From Hoeflea_A sp963921345 (lineage in GTDB: Bacteria > Pseudomonadota > Alphaproteobacteria > Rhizobiales > Rhizobiaceae): a stretch of DNA of 64,000 nt. Shown here in pieces: positions 43,015 through 51,556 of this stretch (positions are counted from its first letter, which is position 1; each line of letters starts with the position of its first letter). Below the pieces are notes generated by a model. That model made no database searches, was not told the DNA's origin, and saw nothing but the letters and a program-made list of their open reading frames with translations. Location: positions 186,001-250,000 of the forward strand of contig CAWUFE020000009.1 of assembly GCA_963921345.3 (NCBI GenBank). Reading direction: 5' to 3'. The translations under genes were made by a program, and so were the position numbers.

Positions 43015-43961
43015 GCACACGCCTCGATCGGCTCGCCAACCAGCTCGACTGGAACCTGCTGCGCACCTTCATGGTGATCGTCCAGGAGCGCTCGATCACC
43101 GGCGCCTCGCAGCGGCTCAACGTCACCCAGCCCTCGGTCAGCGCGGCGCTGCGGCGGCTCGAAGAGCGGCTCGGCCACCGGCTGATCGAGCGCGGATCGG
43201 GCCAGGGTTTCGCCATTACGAGGGCGGGCGAGGCGGTCTATCGCGAGGCGGTGGAGATCTATGGCGGCGTTCTGCGTCTCAACGATCTGGCGGCGCATGC
43301 GGAAAAAGCAATCACCGGCAATCTGGTGCTGCATCGCTCCAACCATCTCGACACGGCCTTCCTCAACCCGCTCTTGTCGGAATTCCGCCGCCGCTATCCG
43401 GGCGTCACTTACGCCATCCGCTCGGCGCCCTGTTTCGAGGTCAACCAGGCGCTGCTGCAGCGCGTCGCCTCGATCGGCTTCTGCACCCGGGTCGAACCGT
43501 CGCCGCGGCTGCAGCCGCAGGCGCTTGCCGCACAGGAGTTCGGTTTCTATTGCGGCCCCAAAAGCCCGCTCTTCGGTGTCGATAAGCCCGATGCCGAGGC
43601 GCTCGCCCGCGCCGAGGTCGTCGGCTTCGAGGAAGACCATATCGCCGGCGCCCTGTCTTCGGTCACCGTCTATCGCGTGCGCATGGGCATCGGCGACCAG
43701 GTCACCGCGGCCACCACCGGCATCGTCGACCTGCTCAACATGATCCGCCACGGCGAAGCCGTCGGCTCGGTGCCGGTCTCTCTGGCCGGCGATTACGGCG
43801 CCGATCTCTGGCGCATCCCGCTCGCCGGCGATCCGCCGACGGTCGACGTCTTCTCGGTCATCGATGCCGACCGTCACATGACCCCGGCCGAAACCGCCTT
43901 TCTCGAACACCTGATCGACAACGACATCATCGCCCGCCCCAGCCGCCGAAGCGAGGTGTGA
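43011..43961 (+). CDS. LysR family regulator at end of importer operon
   Basis: A 316-residue LysR protein: winged helix at about 12-75 (LDWNLLRTFMVIVQERSITGASQRLNVTQPSVSAALRRLEERLG) and a ligand-binding domain to the end. It overlaps the DppF-like gene by 4 bp, so it is made with the importer and is likely an autoregulated controller of both the importer and the divergent DUF917/HyuA/AroM operon. It converges on the next minus-strand gene with a 4-bp gap. Confidence 0.92.
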   Translation: MSTRLDRLANQLDWNLLRTFMVIVQERSITGASQRLNVTQPSVSAALRRLEERLGHRLIERGSGQGFAITRAGEAVYREAVEIYGGVLRLNDLAAHAEKAITGNLVLHRSNHLDTAFLNPLLSEFRRRYPGVTYAIRSAPCFEVNQALLQRVASIGFCTRVEPSPRLQPQALAAQEFGFYCGPKSPLFGVDKPDAEALARAEVVGFEEDHIAGALSSVTVYRVRMGIGDQVTAATTGIVDLLNMIRHGEAVGSVPVSLAGDYGADLWRIPLAGDPPTVDVFSVIDADRHMTPAETAFLEHLIDNDIIARPSRRSEV

Positions 43962-43965
43962 CGGT

Positions 43966-44391
43966 TCAGGCCGCGCCCGCCTCCGGAACTGACAGCCGCT
44001 CCGCGATCGCGCCGATCAGCAGGCCGAAAACGCCGAACTGGACCGCCAGGTAGCCGGTCTCCATCGCCAGGAACAAAGCCGCGCCGTCGACCTGCTGCTT
44101 GGCGAGGAAGGCAAGCACGTGCGAGGTCCAGAAGAAGCCGCCCATCGCCAGGGCGTATTTGAGACCGCGCCCGACGCCGGAGCCGGCGAAGGCGACGTGC
44201 GGATAAAGCAGGGACAGGATGGCGCCCTGAATGACGATGGTCAGCAGGCCGAGTGCGAAGCTCGGTTCGCCCTCGAAATAGCCGAACCGGTCATAGAAGC
44301 TGCGAAACAGCACCGCATGCCACAAAACGGCGAGCGGAAAGGTGACGAGCGCGTAGGCGAGGGCGCCTGCGGCTGCCAGTCGGATGGACAT
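43966..44391 (-). CDS. Small four-helix membrane protein of unknown function
   Basis: A 141-residue, strongly hydrophobic protein with about four membrane segments (ALAYALVTFPLAVLWHAVLF, LGLLTIVIQGAILSLLY, ALAMGGFFWTSHVLAFLA, TGYLAVQFGVFGLLIGAIA). I do not recognise the family with confidence. It begins 3 bp after the stop of the glutathione-transferase gene on the same strand, so it is probably co-expressed with it and under the same HxlR control. Confidence 0.75.
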   Translation of the reverse strand: MSIRLAAAGALAYALVTFPLAVLWHAVLFRSFYDRFGYFEGEPSFALGLLTIVIQGAILSLLYPHVAFAGSGVGRGLKYALAMGGFFWTSHVLAFLAKQQVDGAALFLAMETGYLAVQFGVFGLLIGAIAERLSVPEAGAA

Positions 44392-44394
44392 GGC

Positions 44395-45060
44395 CTACGC
44401 CCCTTGGAGTGCGGCGGCCGGAACGCGGCCGGTTTCTTCCGGCCGGGCCGGTGCCGTCGCCGCCCAGTGCGGATTGTCGCGCAGTCGCTGATAGAAGGCC
44501 GAGATGTTGGGATAGCGGCTCAGGTCGATCGGCACCCGGTCGATGAACACCTCGACATGGCCTATCGCATAGTCGGCGAGCGTCCAGTCGTCGCCGACCA
44601 GAAATCGCCGTCCGTCCAGATGGCGTTCCAGCACCGCCGCAAAGCGGTGGTACTGTTCCACGAAGGTGTCGATCAGGTGCCGGTCGGGTTCGCCTAGCCC
44701 GAAGGCTGGTTTGGCGACCGACTGGAAGGCGGTGATGCCCAGCGCCTTGTTGTAATGCGCCAGTTCCCAGCACAGCCAGCGGGTGATGTCGGCCCGGACC
44801 CGCGGATCGTCCGGAAACAGGGTCTGCCCGTCGACGCTGCCGGCCAGATAGGTATTGATGGCGTTCGATTCCCACAGCACGAAATCGCCGTCCACCAGCA
44901 CCGGCACCATGCCGTTGGGATTGACGCGAAGAAACGCCGGGTCGCGTGTGCCGCCCTTGGTGAAGTCGAGCCATTCGATGTCGAGCTCGATGCCGAGATG
45001 GCGGGCGACCGCCCAGACCTTGCGGGTGTTCGGCGATCCATTGACGAAATAGGCTTTCAT
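44395..45060 (-). CDS. Glutathione S-transferase
   Basis: A 221-residue GST: thioredoxin-like N-terminal domain (MKAYFVNGSPNTRKVWAVARHLGIELD; NPNGMVPVLVDGDFVLWESNAINTYLA, holding the cis-Pro and the Glu-Ser that bind glutathione) and a helical C-terminal domain with the N-capping Asp motif (LVGDDWTLADYAIGHVEVF). The Ser in NGSPNTRK is the likely activating residue. ATG 45060 lies 19 bp from the first HxlR palindrome; the frame is open to 45126 across the operators and is rejected there. It probably conjugates or reduces an electrophile that the divergent HxlR protein senses. Confidence 0.92.
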   Translation of the reverse strand: MKAYFVNGSPNTRKVWAVARHLGIELDIEWLDFTKGGTRDPAFLRVNPNGMVPVLVDGDFVLWESNAINTYLAGSVDGQTLFPDDPRVRADITRWLCWELAHYNKALGITAFQSVAKPAFGLGEPDRHLIDTFVEQYHRFAAVLERHLDGRRFLVGDDWTLADYAIGHVEVFIDRVPIDLSRYPNISAFYQRLRDNPHWAATAPARPEETGRVPAAALQGA

Positions 45061-45079
45061 GGCGGTTATCCTCGTGCTC

Positions 45080-45128
45080 ACTTGCAATTTGCAAGTACCA
45101 TAGCGCCAACGACTTGCTTTTTGCAAGT
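45080..45128. promoter_or_regulatory. Paired palindromic operators for HxlR regulator
   Basis: ACTTGCAATTTGCAAGT (45080-45096) is a perfect 17-bp palindrome, and 45112-45128 repeats the arms ACTTGC and GCAAGT around TTTTT. Centres are 32 bp apart, about three helical turns, in the 77-bp gap between the divergent gst and hxlR genes. The second copy overlaps the upstream TTG of the hxlR frame, supporting ATG 45138 as the real start. Binding by the HxlR protein is inferred from position and symmetry. Confidence 0.75.
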
Positions 45129-45137
45129 GTCGGCTCT

Positions 45138-45542
45138 ATGTCTCCTGACATGAAGCGCGGTCGCTCCACCTGTCCCATCAATTTCGGTCTCGAGATTTTC
45201 GGCGATCCGTGGACGCTGCTGATCGTCCGCGACATGGTCTTCAACGACAAGCGCACCTACGGCGATTTCCTGAAATCGGCCGAAGGCATCGCCACCAATG
45301 TGCTGGCCGAACGCCTGCAGCGGCTGGAAACCGCCGGCCTGATCGAAAAGACGACGCAGGCCGACGGCAAGCCCGCCTACCGGCTGACCGAACGCGGCCT
45401 GGAGCTGGTTCCGGTGCTGATCGAGCTGATCGTCTGGGGCGCCGGCAACGGCAAGGCCGACCGCGGGCTTTCCGACTGGGCCGCCCATATCGAGGCGGAC
45501 AAGCCGGCTGCGATTGCCGCGGCGATAAAAGCGGCAAGCTGA
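45138..45542 (+). CDS. HxlR family transcriptional regulator
   Basis: A 134-residue winged-helix regulator with the HxlR layout: STCPINFGLEIFGDPWTLLIVRDMVFNDKRTYGDFLKSAEGIATNVLAERLQRLETAGLIEK. The Cys near the N-terminus (STCPI) is where HxlR-type redox and electrophile sensors such as YodB carry their reactive thiol. It is divergent from the GST gene and flanked by two matching palindromes, so it likely represses both units until modified. Confidence 0.9.
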   Translation: MSPDMKRGRSTCPINFGLEIFGDPWTLLIVRDMVFNDKRTYGDFLKSAEGIATNVLAERLQRLETAGLIEKTTQADGKPAYRLTERGLELVPVLIELIVWGAGNGKADRGLSDWAAHIEADKPAAIAAAIKAAS

Positions 45543-45697
45543 GACAGGTTCGGTCCGGATCGAAACCGCGGTCAGCAGCACGCCTCATTCGCCCCCTTCC
45601 GCCAATTCGCTTGGATAACGCTGGTCGTCACGCTTATAATTCCCCTGCGATTTCCACACCAGACGTCGCAAGACGACTTCATTGAACAAGGAAAGCC

Positions 45698-48600
45698 ATG
45701 ACCGACATCGCGGATTGGCTCGAGGCCCTGAGGCTGGCGAAATATGCCGCGAATTTCGTCGAAAACGAGGTCGAGTTTTCGGATCTGACGGAGCTGAGCG
45801 ACGAGGATCTCGCCGAGATGGGCCTTCCGCTTGGTCCGCGGCGGCGCATTCTCAAAGCCATCCGAGCCGAGGCCGATCAACCGATCGATCCTCCTGAAAT
45901 CGATGACGGTGCCGCCGAGGCACCGGATCGGCCGGCACTGGCGGAGCGGCGCCAACTCACGGTCATGTTCTGCGATCTGGCCGGATCGACCGAGCTTTCG
46001 ACGCGCCTGGATCCTGAGGATTACCGCGAAACGATGCGCGCCTACCAGGACATGTGTGCCGGCGTTGTTGCCCGATATGACGGTTATGTGGCCAAATTCA
46101 TGGGCGATGGCGTTCTGGCTTATTTCGGCTGGCCGCGCGGGCACGAGAACGATGCGGAACGGGCACTCAGCGCCGGGCTCGGTCTTGCAAGGGCCGTCGG
46201 CACGATTGCGGCGCCGGGTCTCAAAAGCGGCGCCTTGAAGGTGAGGATCGGCGTCGCGACAGGCCCGGTTGTCGTCGGCGACATCGTCGGCGAAGGCGCC
46301 TCCCAGGAAGCGGCGGTCACCGGCGAAACGCCGAACCTGGCGGCGCGCCTGCAGGAACTCGCACCGCCGAATTCCGTCGTGGTTTCGCATGCAACACAGG
46401 CTTTGGCCGGCGGTCTTTTCGAGTATGAGCCGATGGGGGAAGTCTCTCTGAAAGGCATCGGACAGCCCGTTGAACTCTTCAGGGTCACCGGTGAACGGAC
46501 GGTTGAAAGCAGGTTCGAGGCCAGAAGCGCCGAAACATTGCCGATGGTCGGGCGCGACCAGGAATTGGCCTTGCTGCTGGAACGATGGGCGCAGGTCGAA
46601 GGCGGCGAGGGGCAGGGCGTTTTGCTGGTCGGGGAGGCCGGAATCGGCAAGTCGCGCATCGTGCGGGGTTTGATCGACGGCCTGTCCGACCGGTCCTGCA
46701 CCCGCATCCATTACCAATGTTCGCCGCTCCATGCGGGCAGTGCTCTCTGGCCGGCAATCCAGCAATTGCGGTTTGCCGCGCGCACACAGCCCACCGATTC
46801 ACAAAGCGATCAGAAGCAGAAACTGCGCACTTTTCTGAAATCGTCGAACGGCAATGCGGACGATCTTGCTTTGGTGGCTGAATTGATCGGCATCCAGGAG
46901 TCCGAGGACCTTCCGTTCCTTGAATTGTCGCCCCAGATCAGACGTTCCAGAACACTGGAGATGCTCCTGGGACTGTTGACGAGACAAGCGCAGATACGGC
47001 CGGTCCTTTTCGTTCTGGAAGACGTCCATTGGATCGACCCGACAACGCTGGAATTGCTCGAGCTCTGTCTGGACGTCATTGCGGATATACCGGCGATGAT
47101 GTTGATGACCAGCCGCCCGGACAATCAGCCCGAACTCGCTGCACATCCCCATGTCACGCGACTGACGCTGAATCGGCTGGGGCGGTCCGGATTGCACGAA
47201 ATCGTCGAACGCCTGGGCGGCGGAGATCTGCCCGTTGAGAGCGTCAACGAAATACTGGCCCGAACGGACGGAGTCCCGCTGTTCGTGGAGGAACTGACCA
47301 AGGCGGTTCTGGAGACCGGCGAGACCGCGATTCCGGCTTCGTTGCTTGACTCGCTGATGTCGCGGCTGGACCGGTCTCCGGACGTCAAGGAAGTCGCCCA
47401 GACCGCCGCCTGTATTGGGCGGGAATTCGACTTCGCTTTGCTGCGGCAGATTGTCGACAGCACAGACGCCGAGCTGGGCGCGGCGCTTGAAAAACTGATG
47501 GCGGCTCAGCTTGTCTTCCGTCGTGGAGCCGTCTCCTCGGGCGGCTACATCTTCAAGCATGCACTGGTTCGGGACGCGGCCTATGAAAGCCTGCTGAAGA
47601 AGCGCCGGCAGGCGATCCACGGCCGTCTGGTGAGCGCCCTGGAACAGCAGGATGATGCGATCCAGGAGGTGGTAGCGCGTCATGCCGAAGCCGCGGGGTT
47701 GTCGGAGACGGCAATCGAACACTGGGCTCTTGCCGCCGCGCAGTCGATGAAGCGACCGGCCTACAAGGAAGCGATCGCCAGTTATCAGTCGGCGATCGCC
47801 CTGTGCCGCGTGCAGGAGGACGACACCAGATGGAAACGTCGCGAACTGGAGTTGCAGGTGGAAGTGGGGCAGGCGCTGATCGCCAACCTCGGTTATCAGG
47901 CGTCGGCGACCATCGAGGCCTTCGAGTCCGCTTTGCTGCTTGCCGACAGCATTGGTGATCCGGAACGCCTTGTTCGATCGATCTTCGGGCTTTGGGCTGC
48001 CAGATACATTTGCAATGTTCCATCCTATGAGCTGGCTGACCGGATGGCTGCGGCGACGGATATCGATGTCGATCGCGGTGCGAAGTGTGTGTCCAACCGC
48101 ATGCTGGCTCTCGAGAATTTCCATATGGCCCGTTACCGCAAATCCCTCGACCTGGTCGAACAGGCGCTGGAAATCTACAATGAAGACGAAGATCGGGATC
48201 TGGCGCTGCGCTATGGGCATGATCCGCGAGTCGCCGCCACGAACTACAAGGCATGGAACCTGTGGCATCTCGGCTTCCCCGTTCAGGCAAAGGCGGCCGC
48301 CGAGCAATCGTTGACCTGGGCGCTGGAGTTCGATCACCCCAATACGATCGGACTTTCCCAGTGCTTCGGCGTGTGCCTGACGAACATATGGCTCGGCGAT
48401 GCGGACCGCGTGGCCAGGGCCGCCGAGGAGGTGCTCGCTCTCGCGGAAGAAAAATCCATGGAGCTATGGGATGCCTGGGGACGGATCTATCGTGGCTGGG
48501 CACGCTTCCAGGGCGATCGGAACGAAGGCTTCGATGATCTTGCGGCCGGCCTTGAAGCCGGGGCACGCATTGGCGCGGTCCGGCTGGAGCCGTTCCATTT

Positions 48601-48991
48601 CGGTCTGGCAGCCGAGATGCACTCGAAAACCGGTCGGCACGACGAGGCTGACCACTTCATTCAAAAGGCGTTTTCATCCCAGGAGTTCTGCAGTGATGTT
48701 CCGTTCGAAGCAGAACTTCATCGCCTTCGGGCCGCCGTTACTCTCAACCGCAACGCCAGAGTGACGGATGCGGTGGAACACGACCTGCTGCGCGCTCTGG
48801 ACGTTGCAAAAAGCCAGAATGCCCTTTCGCCGGAATTGCGGGTATCACGCGATCTGGCGCTGGTTTGGGCGCAAGCGGGCGATCGGCCTGGGGCTTACGA
48901 TCTGCTCTCCGGCGTTCGCCGGAGATTTACCGAGGGCGATTACATGCCGGAACTGAAGATGGTCGATTCGATCCTGGCCGATTTGCGGTGA
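45698..48991 (+). CDS. SAM-domain / class III nucleotide cyclase / AAA ATPase protein
   Basis: A 1097-residue multidomain protein. A SAM domain (residues about 1-60; ADWLEALRLAKYAANF, LAEMGLPLGPRRRILKAI) is followed by a class III cyclase domain (about 85-265) with both metal Asp residues (Asp93 in FCDLAGST; Asp137 in FMGDGVLAYFG) and the transition-state Asn/Arg (NLAARLQ). Then comes an AAA-16-type ATPase (Walker A GEAGIGKS at 312-319; Walker B LFVLEDVHWID) and a long C-terminal helical-repeat region. This architecture is common in Hyphomicrobiales; it probably makes cAMP in response to protein partners or ATP state. Codon use is less GC-biased than its neighbours. Confidence 0.9.
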   Translation: MTDIADWLEALRLAKYAANFVENEVEFSDLTELSDEDLAEMGLPLGPRRRILKAIRAEADQPIDPPEIDDGAAEAPDRPALAERRQLTVMFCDLAGSTELSTRLDPEDYRETMRAYQDMCAGVVARYDGYVAKFMGDGVLAYFGWPRGHENDAERALSAGLGLARAVGTIAAPGLKSGALKVRIGVATGPVVVGDIVGEGASQEAAVTGETPNLAARLQELAPPNSVVVSHATQALAGGLFEYEPMGEVSLKGIGQPVELFRVTGERTVESRFEARSAETLPMVGRDQELALLLERWAQVEGGEGQGVLLVGEAGIGKSRIVRGLIDGLSDRSCTRIHYQCSPLHAGSALWPAIQQLRFAARTQPTDSQSDQKQKLRTFLKSSNGNADDLALVAELIGIQESEDLPFLELSPQIRRSRTLEMLLGLLTRQAQIRPVLFVLEDVHWIDPTTLELLELCLDVIADIPAMMLMTSRPDNQPELAAHPHVTRLTLNRLGRSGLHEIVERLGGGDLPVESVNEILARTDGVPLFVEELTKAVLETGETAIPASLLDSLMSRLDRSPDVKEVAQTAACIGREFDFALLRQIVDSTDAELGAALEKLMAAQLVFRRGAVSSGGYIFKHALVRDAAYESLLKKRRQAIHGRLVSALEQQDDAIQEVVARHAEAAGLSETAIEHWALAAAQSMKRPAYKEAIASYQSAIALCRVQEDDTRWKRRELELQVEVGQALIANLGYQASATIEAFESALLLADSIGDPERLVRSIFGLWAARYICNVPSYELADRMAAATDIDVDRGAKCVSNRMLALENFHMARYRKSLDLVEQALEIYNEDEDRDLALRYGHDPRVAATNYKAWNLWHLGFPVQAKAAAEQSLTWALEFDHPNTIGLSQCFGVCLTNIWLGDADRVARAAEEVLALAEEKSMELWDAWGRIYRGWARFQGDRNEGFDDLAAGLEAGARIGAVRLEPFHFGLAAEMHSKTGRHDEADHFIQKAFSSQEFCSDVPFEAELHRLRAAVTLNRNARVTDAVEHDLLRALDVAKSQNALSPELRVSRDLALVWAQAGDRPGAYDLLSGVRRRFTEGDYMPELKMVDSILADLR

Positions 48992-49027
48992 CGTGGTCGA
49001 ACGCTTCGACAGCCCCGCCAGACCGCC

Positions 49028-49936
49028 TCACGCCCCGCTCACCTGCGTCTCCAGCCAGCTGAGCACCCGTTCGGCCTTCGGCCCGAGCGGCACGTGCGAC
49101 GGCCACAGCGCGTAGTGGCCGCGGCCGGCGTCGTAGACGCTGTCGCCGAGCCGCACCAGCAGGCCCTGGCCGACCAGAATCTCGACGATGTGGTGCCAGC
49201 CGCAGGCGATGCCCTCGCCGGCGATCGCCGCCTGGATGACCAGGGCATAGTCGTTGAAGCGCAAGCCACCGCCGGTATCGGTGAATTCAAGTCCCTGCTC
49301 GGCGAACCATTCGCGCCAACCCGGGCGCGGCCGGTAGGGCTCGTCCAGGTGGATCAGCGCGCGGTGCATCAGCGCCGCGTCGTCCTGCGGCGGTTCGCGG
49401 CCGGCAAGATAGGCCGGGCTGCACACCGGATAGATCTGTTCCGGCCCCAGCCGCAGGCTTTCATAGCCCGGCCAATCGCCGCGCCCGAGCCGGATGGCGA
49501 ACGACAGCGCCTCATCGGCGATGTCGATGTCCTTGTCGGTGGTTTCCAGCCGGATGTCGATATCCGGATTATCCTGCCGGAACGTCGCCAGCCGCGGCAG
49601 CATCCAGTAATGGGCAAAGGCGGTGGAGCAGGACAGCGATACATGGGCTTCGGCCGGCCGGCTCGCCACCTGCTCGGCGGAATTGAGGATGTGCATTAAT
49701 CCGAATGATACGTCCGCATAAAAGCGCTCGCCCGGTCCGGTCAGTGCGATCGTGCGGTGGCCGCGCTCGAACAGCGGTGTGCCCAACGCTTCCTCCAGCT
49801 TCTTCACCGACAGGCTGACCGCGGGCTGCGAGACGTTCAGCTCGACCGCCGCCCGGGTGAAGGAACCATGCCGCGCCGCCGCCTCGAAGGCAAAGAGCGC
49901 GGCCGGCGACTGGATCCTTTGATAGAGCTTTCGCAT
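49028..49936 (-). CDS. LysR family regulator, GcvA-like
   Basis: A 302-residue LysR protein (ALFAFEAAARHGSFTRAAVELNVSQPAVSLSVKKLEEALG; ligand domain with LSCSTAFAHYWMLPRLATFRQDNPDIDIRL), resembling the GcvA group. It diverges from the MttB-family gene by 93 bp, so it probably controls the methylated-amine genes. A perfect dyad covers its start codon, suggesting autoregulation. Confidence 0.92.
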   Translation of the reverse strand: MRKLYQRIQSPAALFAFEAAARHGSFTRAAVELNVSQPAVSLSVKKLEEALGTPLFERGHRTIALTGPGERFYADVSFGLMHILNSAEQVASRPAEAHVSLSCSTAFAHYWMLPRLATFRQDNPDIDIRLETTDKDIDIADEALSFAIRLGRGDWPGYESLRLGPEQIYPVCSPAYLAGREPPQDDAALMHRALIHLDEPYRPRPGWREWFAEQGLEFTDTGGGLRFNDYALVIQAAIAGEGIACGWHHIVEILVGQGLLVRLGDSVYDAGRGHYALWPSHVPLGPKAERVLSWLETQVSGA

Positions 49937-49951
49937 AAATTCATCTTATGC
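49933..49951. promoter_or_regulatory. LysR-type dyad over the lysR start
   Basis: GCATAA-N7-TTATGC, perfect 6-bp arms with a 7-bp gap (49933-49938 and 49946-49951). It overlaps the ATG of the GcvA-like gene and sits about 80 bp before the MttB gene, the expected layout for an autoregulatory LysR site. Confidence 0.5.
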
Positions 49952-50029
49952 ATTGCCCGAGTTTTTTCAATCGTCACAGAGCCCGTATTTTCTGTCACAT
50001 TAGACACGTTCCGTCGGGAGGTGGTGCCC

Positions 50030-51541
50030 ATGAGATCCGCATCGCGGCGCGCAAGGCGGGAACCGCGCGCAGCGCCGGCCCTGCCGGCCTATATCACCCG
50101 CAACATTCCCTTCGTCGAATATCTCGGCGAGGAGGGTCTTGTGCGCATCGAGGATCAGGCCGAACGGCTGATGTCGGAGGTCGGCCTCGAGTTTCGCGAG
50201 GATCCCGAGGCGCTGCGCATCTGGAAGGAGGCCGGCGCCGATGTCGACGGCACCCGGGTGCGCCTGCCGCGCGGCATGGCCCGCAGCCTCTGCGCCACCG
50301 TTCCGAAGAGCTTTACCCAGCACGCCCGCAATCCGGCCCGCAGCGTCGTCATCGGCGAACGCAACACGGTGTTTGCGCCGATCTACGGTGCGCCCTTCGT
50401 GCGCTGCCTGGAGAAGGGCCGGCGCTACGGCAGTTTCGAGGATTTCGAAAAGCTGACGCGCATCGTCGCCTCGCTGCCGTCGCTGCACCACATGGGCCTG
50501 GTGGTCTGCGAGCCGGTCGACGTGCCGGTCAACAAGCGCCATCTCGACATGCTCTACACGGCCATGCGCTTTTCGGAAAAACCGTTCCTCGGGGCGATCA
50601 CCGAAAAGGTCCGGGCCGAGGATTCGGTCGCCATGGCGCGCATCCTGTTCGGCGAGGATTTCGTCGCCGAAAACTGCGTCATCATGGGCAATGTCAACAC
50701 CAACTCGCCGCTTCTGGTCGACCGGGTGGTGACCGAGGCGATCCAGGTCTATTGCGGCGCCGGCCAGGGCATCGTCGTCGCCCCGTTCATTCTTGGTGGC
50801 GCCATGGGGCCGGTGACCACCGCCGCGTCGATCGCCCAGGCGCTGGCCGAGGCGATGACCTGCGGCGCCTTCAGCCAGCTGGTTCGGCCCGGCGCGCCCT
50901 TCGTCATGGGCAACTTCCTGTCGTCGATGAGCCTGAAGAGCGGCGCCCCGACCTTCGGCATGCCGGAGCCGGTCGCATCCAACTACATTATCGGCCAGCT
51001 GGCGCGGCGCCTCGGCGTGCCGCTGCGCTGCGGCGGCTCGCTGACCGCCTCGAAGCTGCCGGACGCCCAGGCCGCCGCCGAAAGCACCGACAGCATGCAT
51101 TCGACCGTCATGGGCGGCGCCAATTTCGTCCTGCATTCGGCCGGCTGGATGGAGGGCGGACTGGTCACCGGCTTCGAAAAGCTGGTGATCGACGCCGACC
51201 GGCTGGGCGCCTATCACAAGCTGCTCGCCGGCGTCGACACTGACGATAATGCGCTGGGTGCGGACGCCTATGCCGATGTCGAGCCGGCCGGCCATTTCCT
51301 CGGTTCCGCCCACACCATGCAGAACTACGAAACCGCCTATTACGACGCCGTGCTGTCGGATTCGGAAAGCTTCGAGCAATGGACCGAGCGCGGCGAAAAG
51401 GACACGGCACAGCGCGCCTTCGAGCGCTGGAACGCGCTGCTGCGCGACTATGAAACGCCGCCCATCGATCCGGCGGTCGACGAGGCGCTTCAGGCTTTCG
51501 TCGCGGAAAAGAAAAACAGCATGCCAGACGCCTGGTACTGA
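50030..51541 (+). CDS. MttB-family methyltransferase without pyrrolysine
   Basis: A 503-residue member of the trimethylamine methyltransferase family (EDQAERLMSEVGLEFREDPEALRIWKEAG; FAPIYGAPFVRC; MGNVNTNSPLLVD; GAGQGIVVAPFILGGAMGPVT). The frame is continuous, with no in-frame amber codon, so this is the non-pyrrolysine branch, whose characterised members demethylate glycine betaine, proline betaine and similar compounds by methyl transfer to a corrinoid protein. No corrinoid-protein gene is in the window. Start: ATG 50030 with GGGAGG eight bases upstream. It is 15 bp before the demethylating dehydrogenase gene. Confidence 0.9.
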   Translation: MRSASRRARREPRAAPALPAYITRNIPFVEYLGEEGLVRIEDQAERLMSEVGLEFREDPEALRIWKEAGADVDGTRVRLPRGMARSLCATVPKSFTQHARNPARSVVIGERNTVFAPIYGAPFVRCLEKGRRYGSFEDFEKLTRIVASLPSLHHMGLVVCEPVDVPVNKRHLDMLYTAMRFSEKPFLGAITEKVRAEDSVAMARILFGEDFVAENCVIMGNVNTNSPLLVDRVVTEAIQVYCGAGQGIVVAPFILGGAMGPVTTAASIAQALAEAMTCGAFSQLVRPGAPFVMGNFLSSMSLKSGAPTFGMPEPVASNYIIGQLARRLGVPLRCGGSLTASKLPDAQAAAESTDSMHSTVMGGANFVLHSAGWMEGGLVTGFEKLVIDADRLGAYHKLLAGVDTDDNALGADAYADVEPAGHFLGSAHTMQNYETAYYDAVLSDSESFEQWTERGEKDTAQRAFERWNALLRDYETPPIDPAVDEALQAFVAEKKNSMPDAWY

Positions 51542-51556
51542 CAGGAGACCCAAAAT

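Noticed and set aside
50030..51541. Pyrrolysine-containing MttB
   Set aside because: The frame is uninterrupted for the full expected length with no in-frame amber codon.
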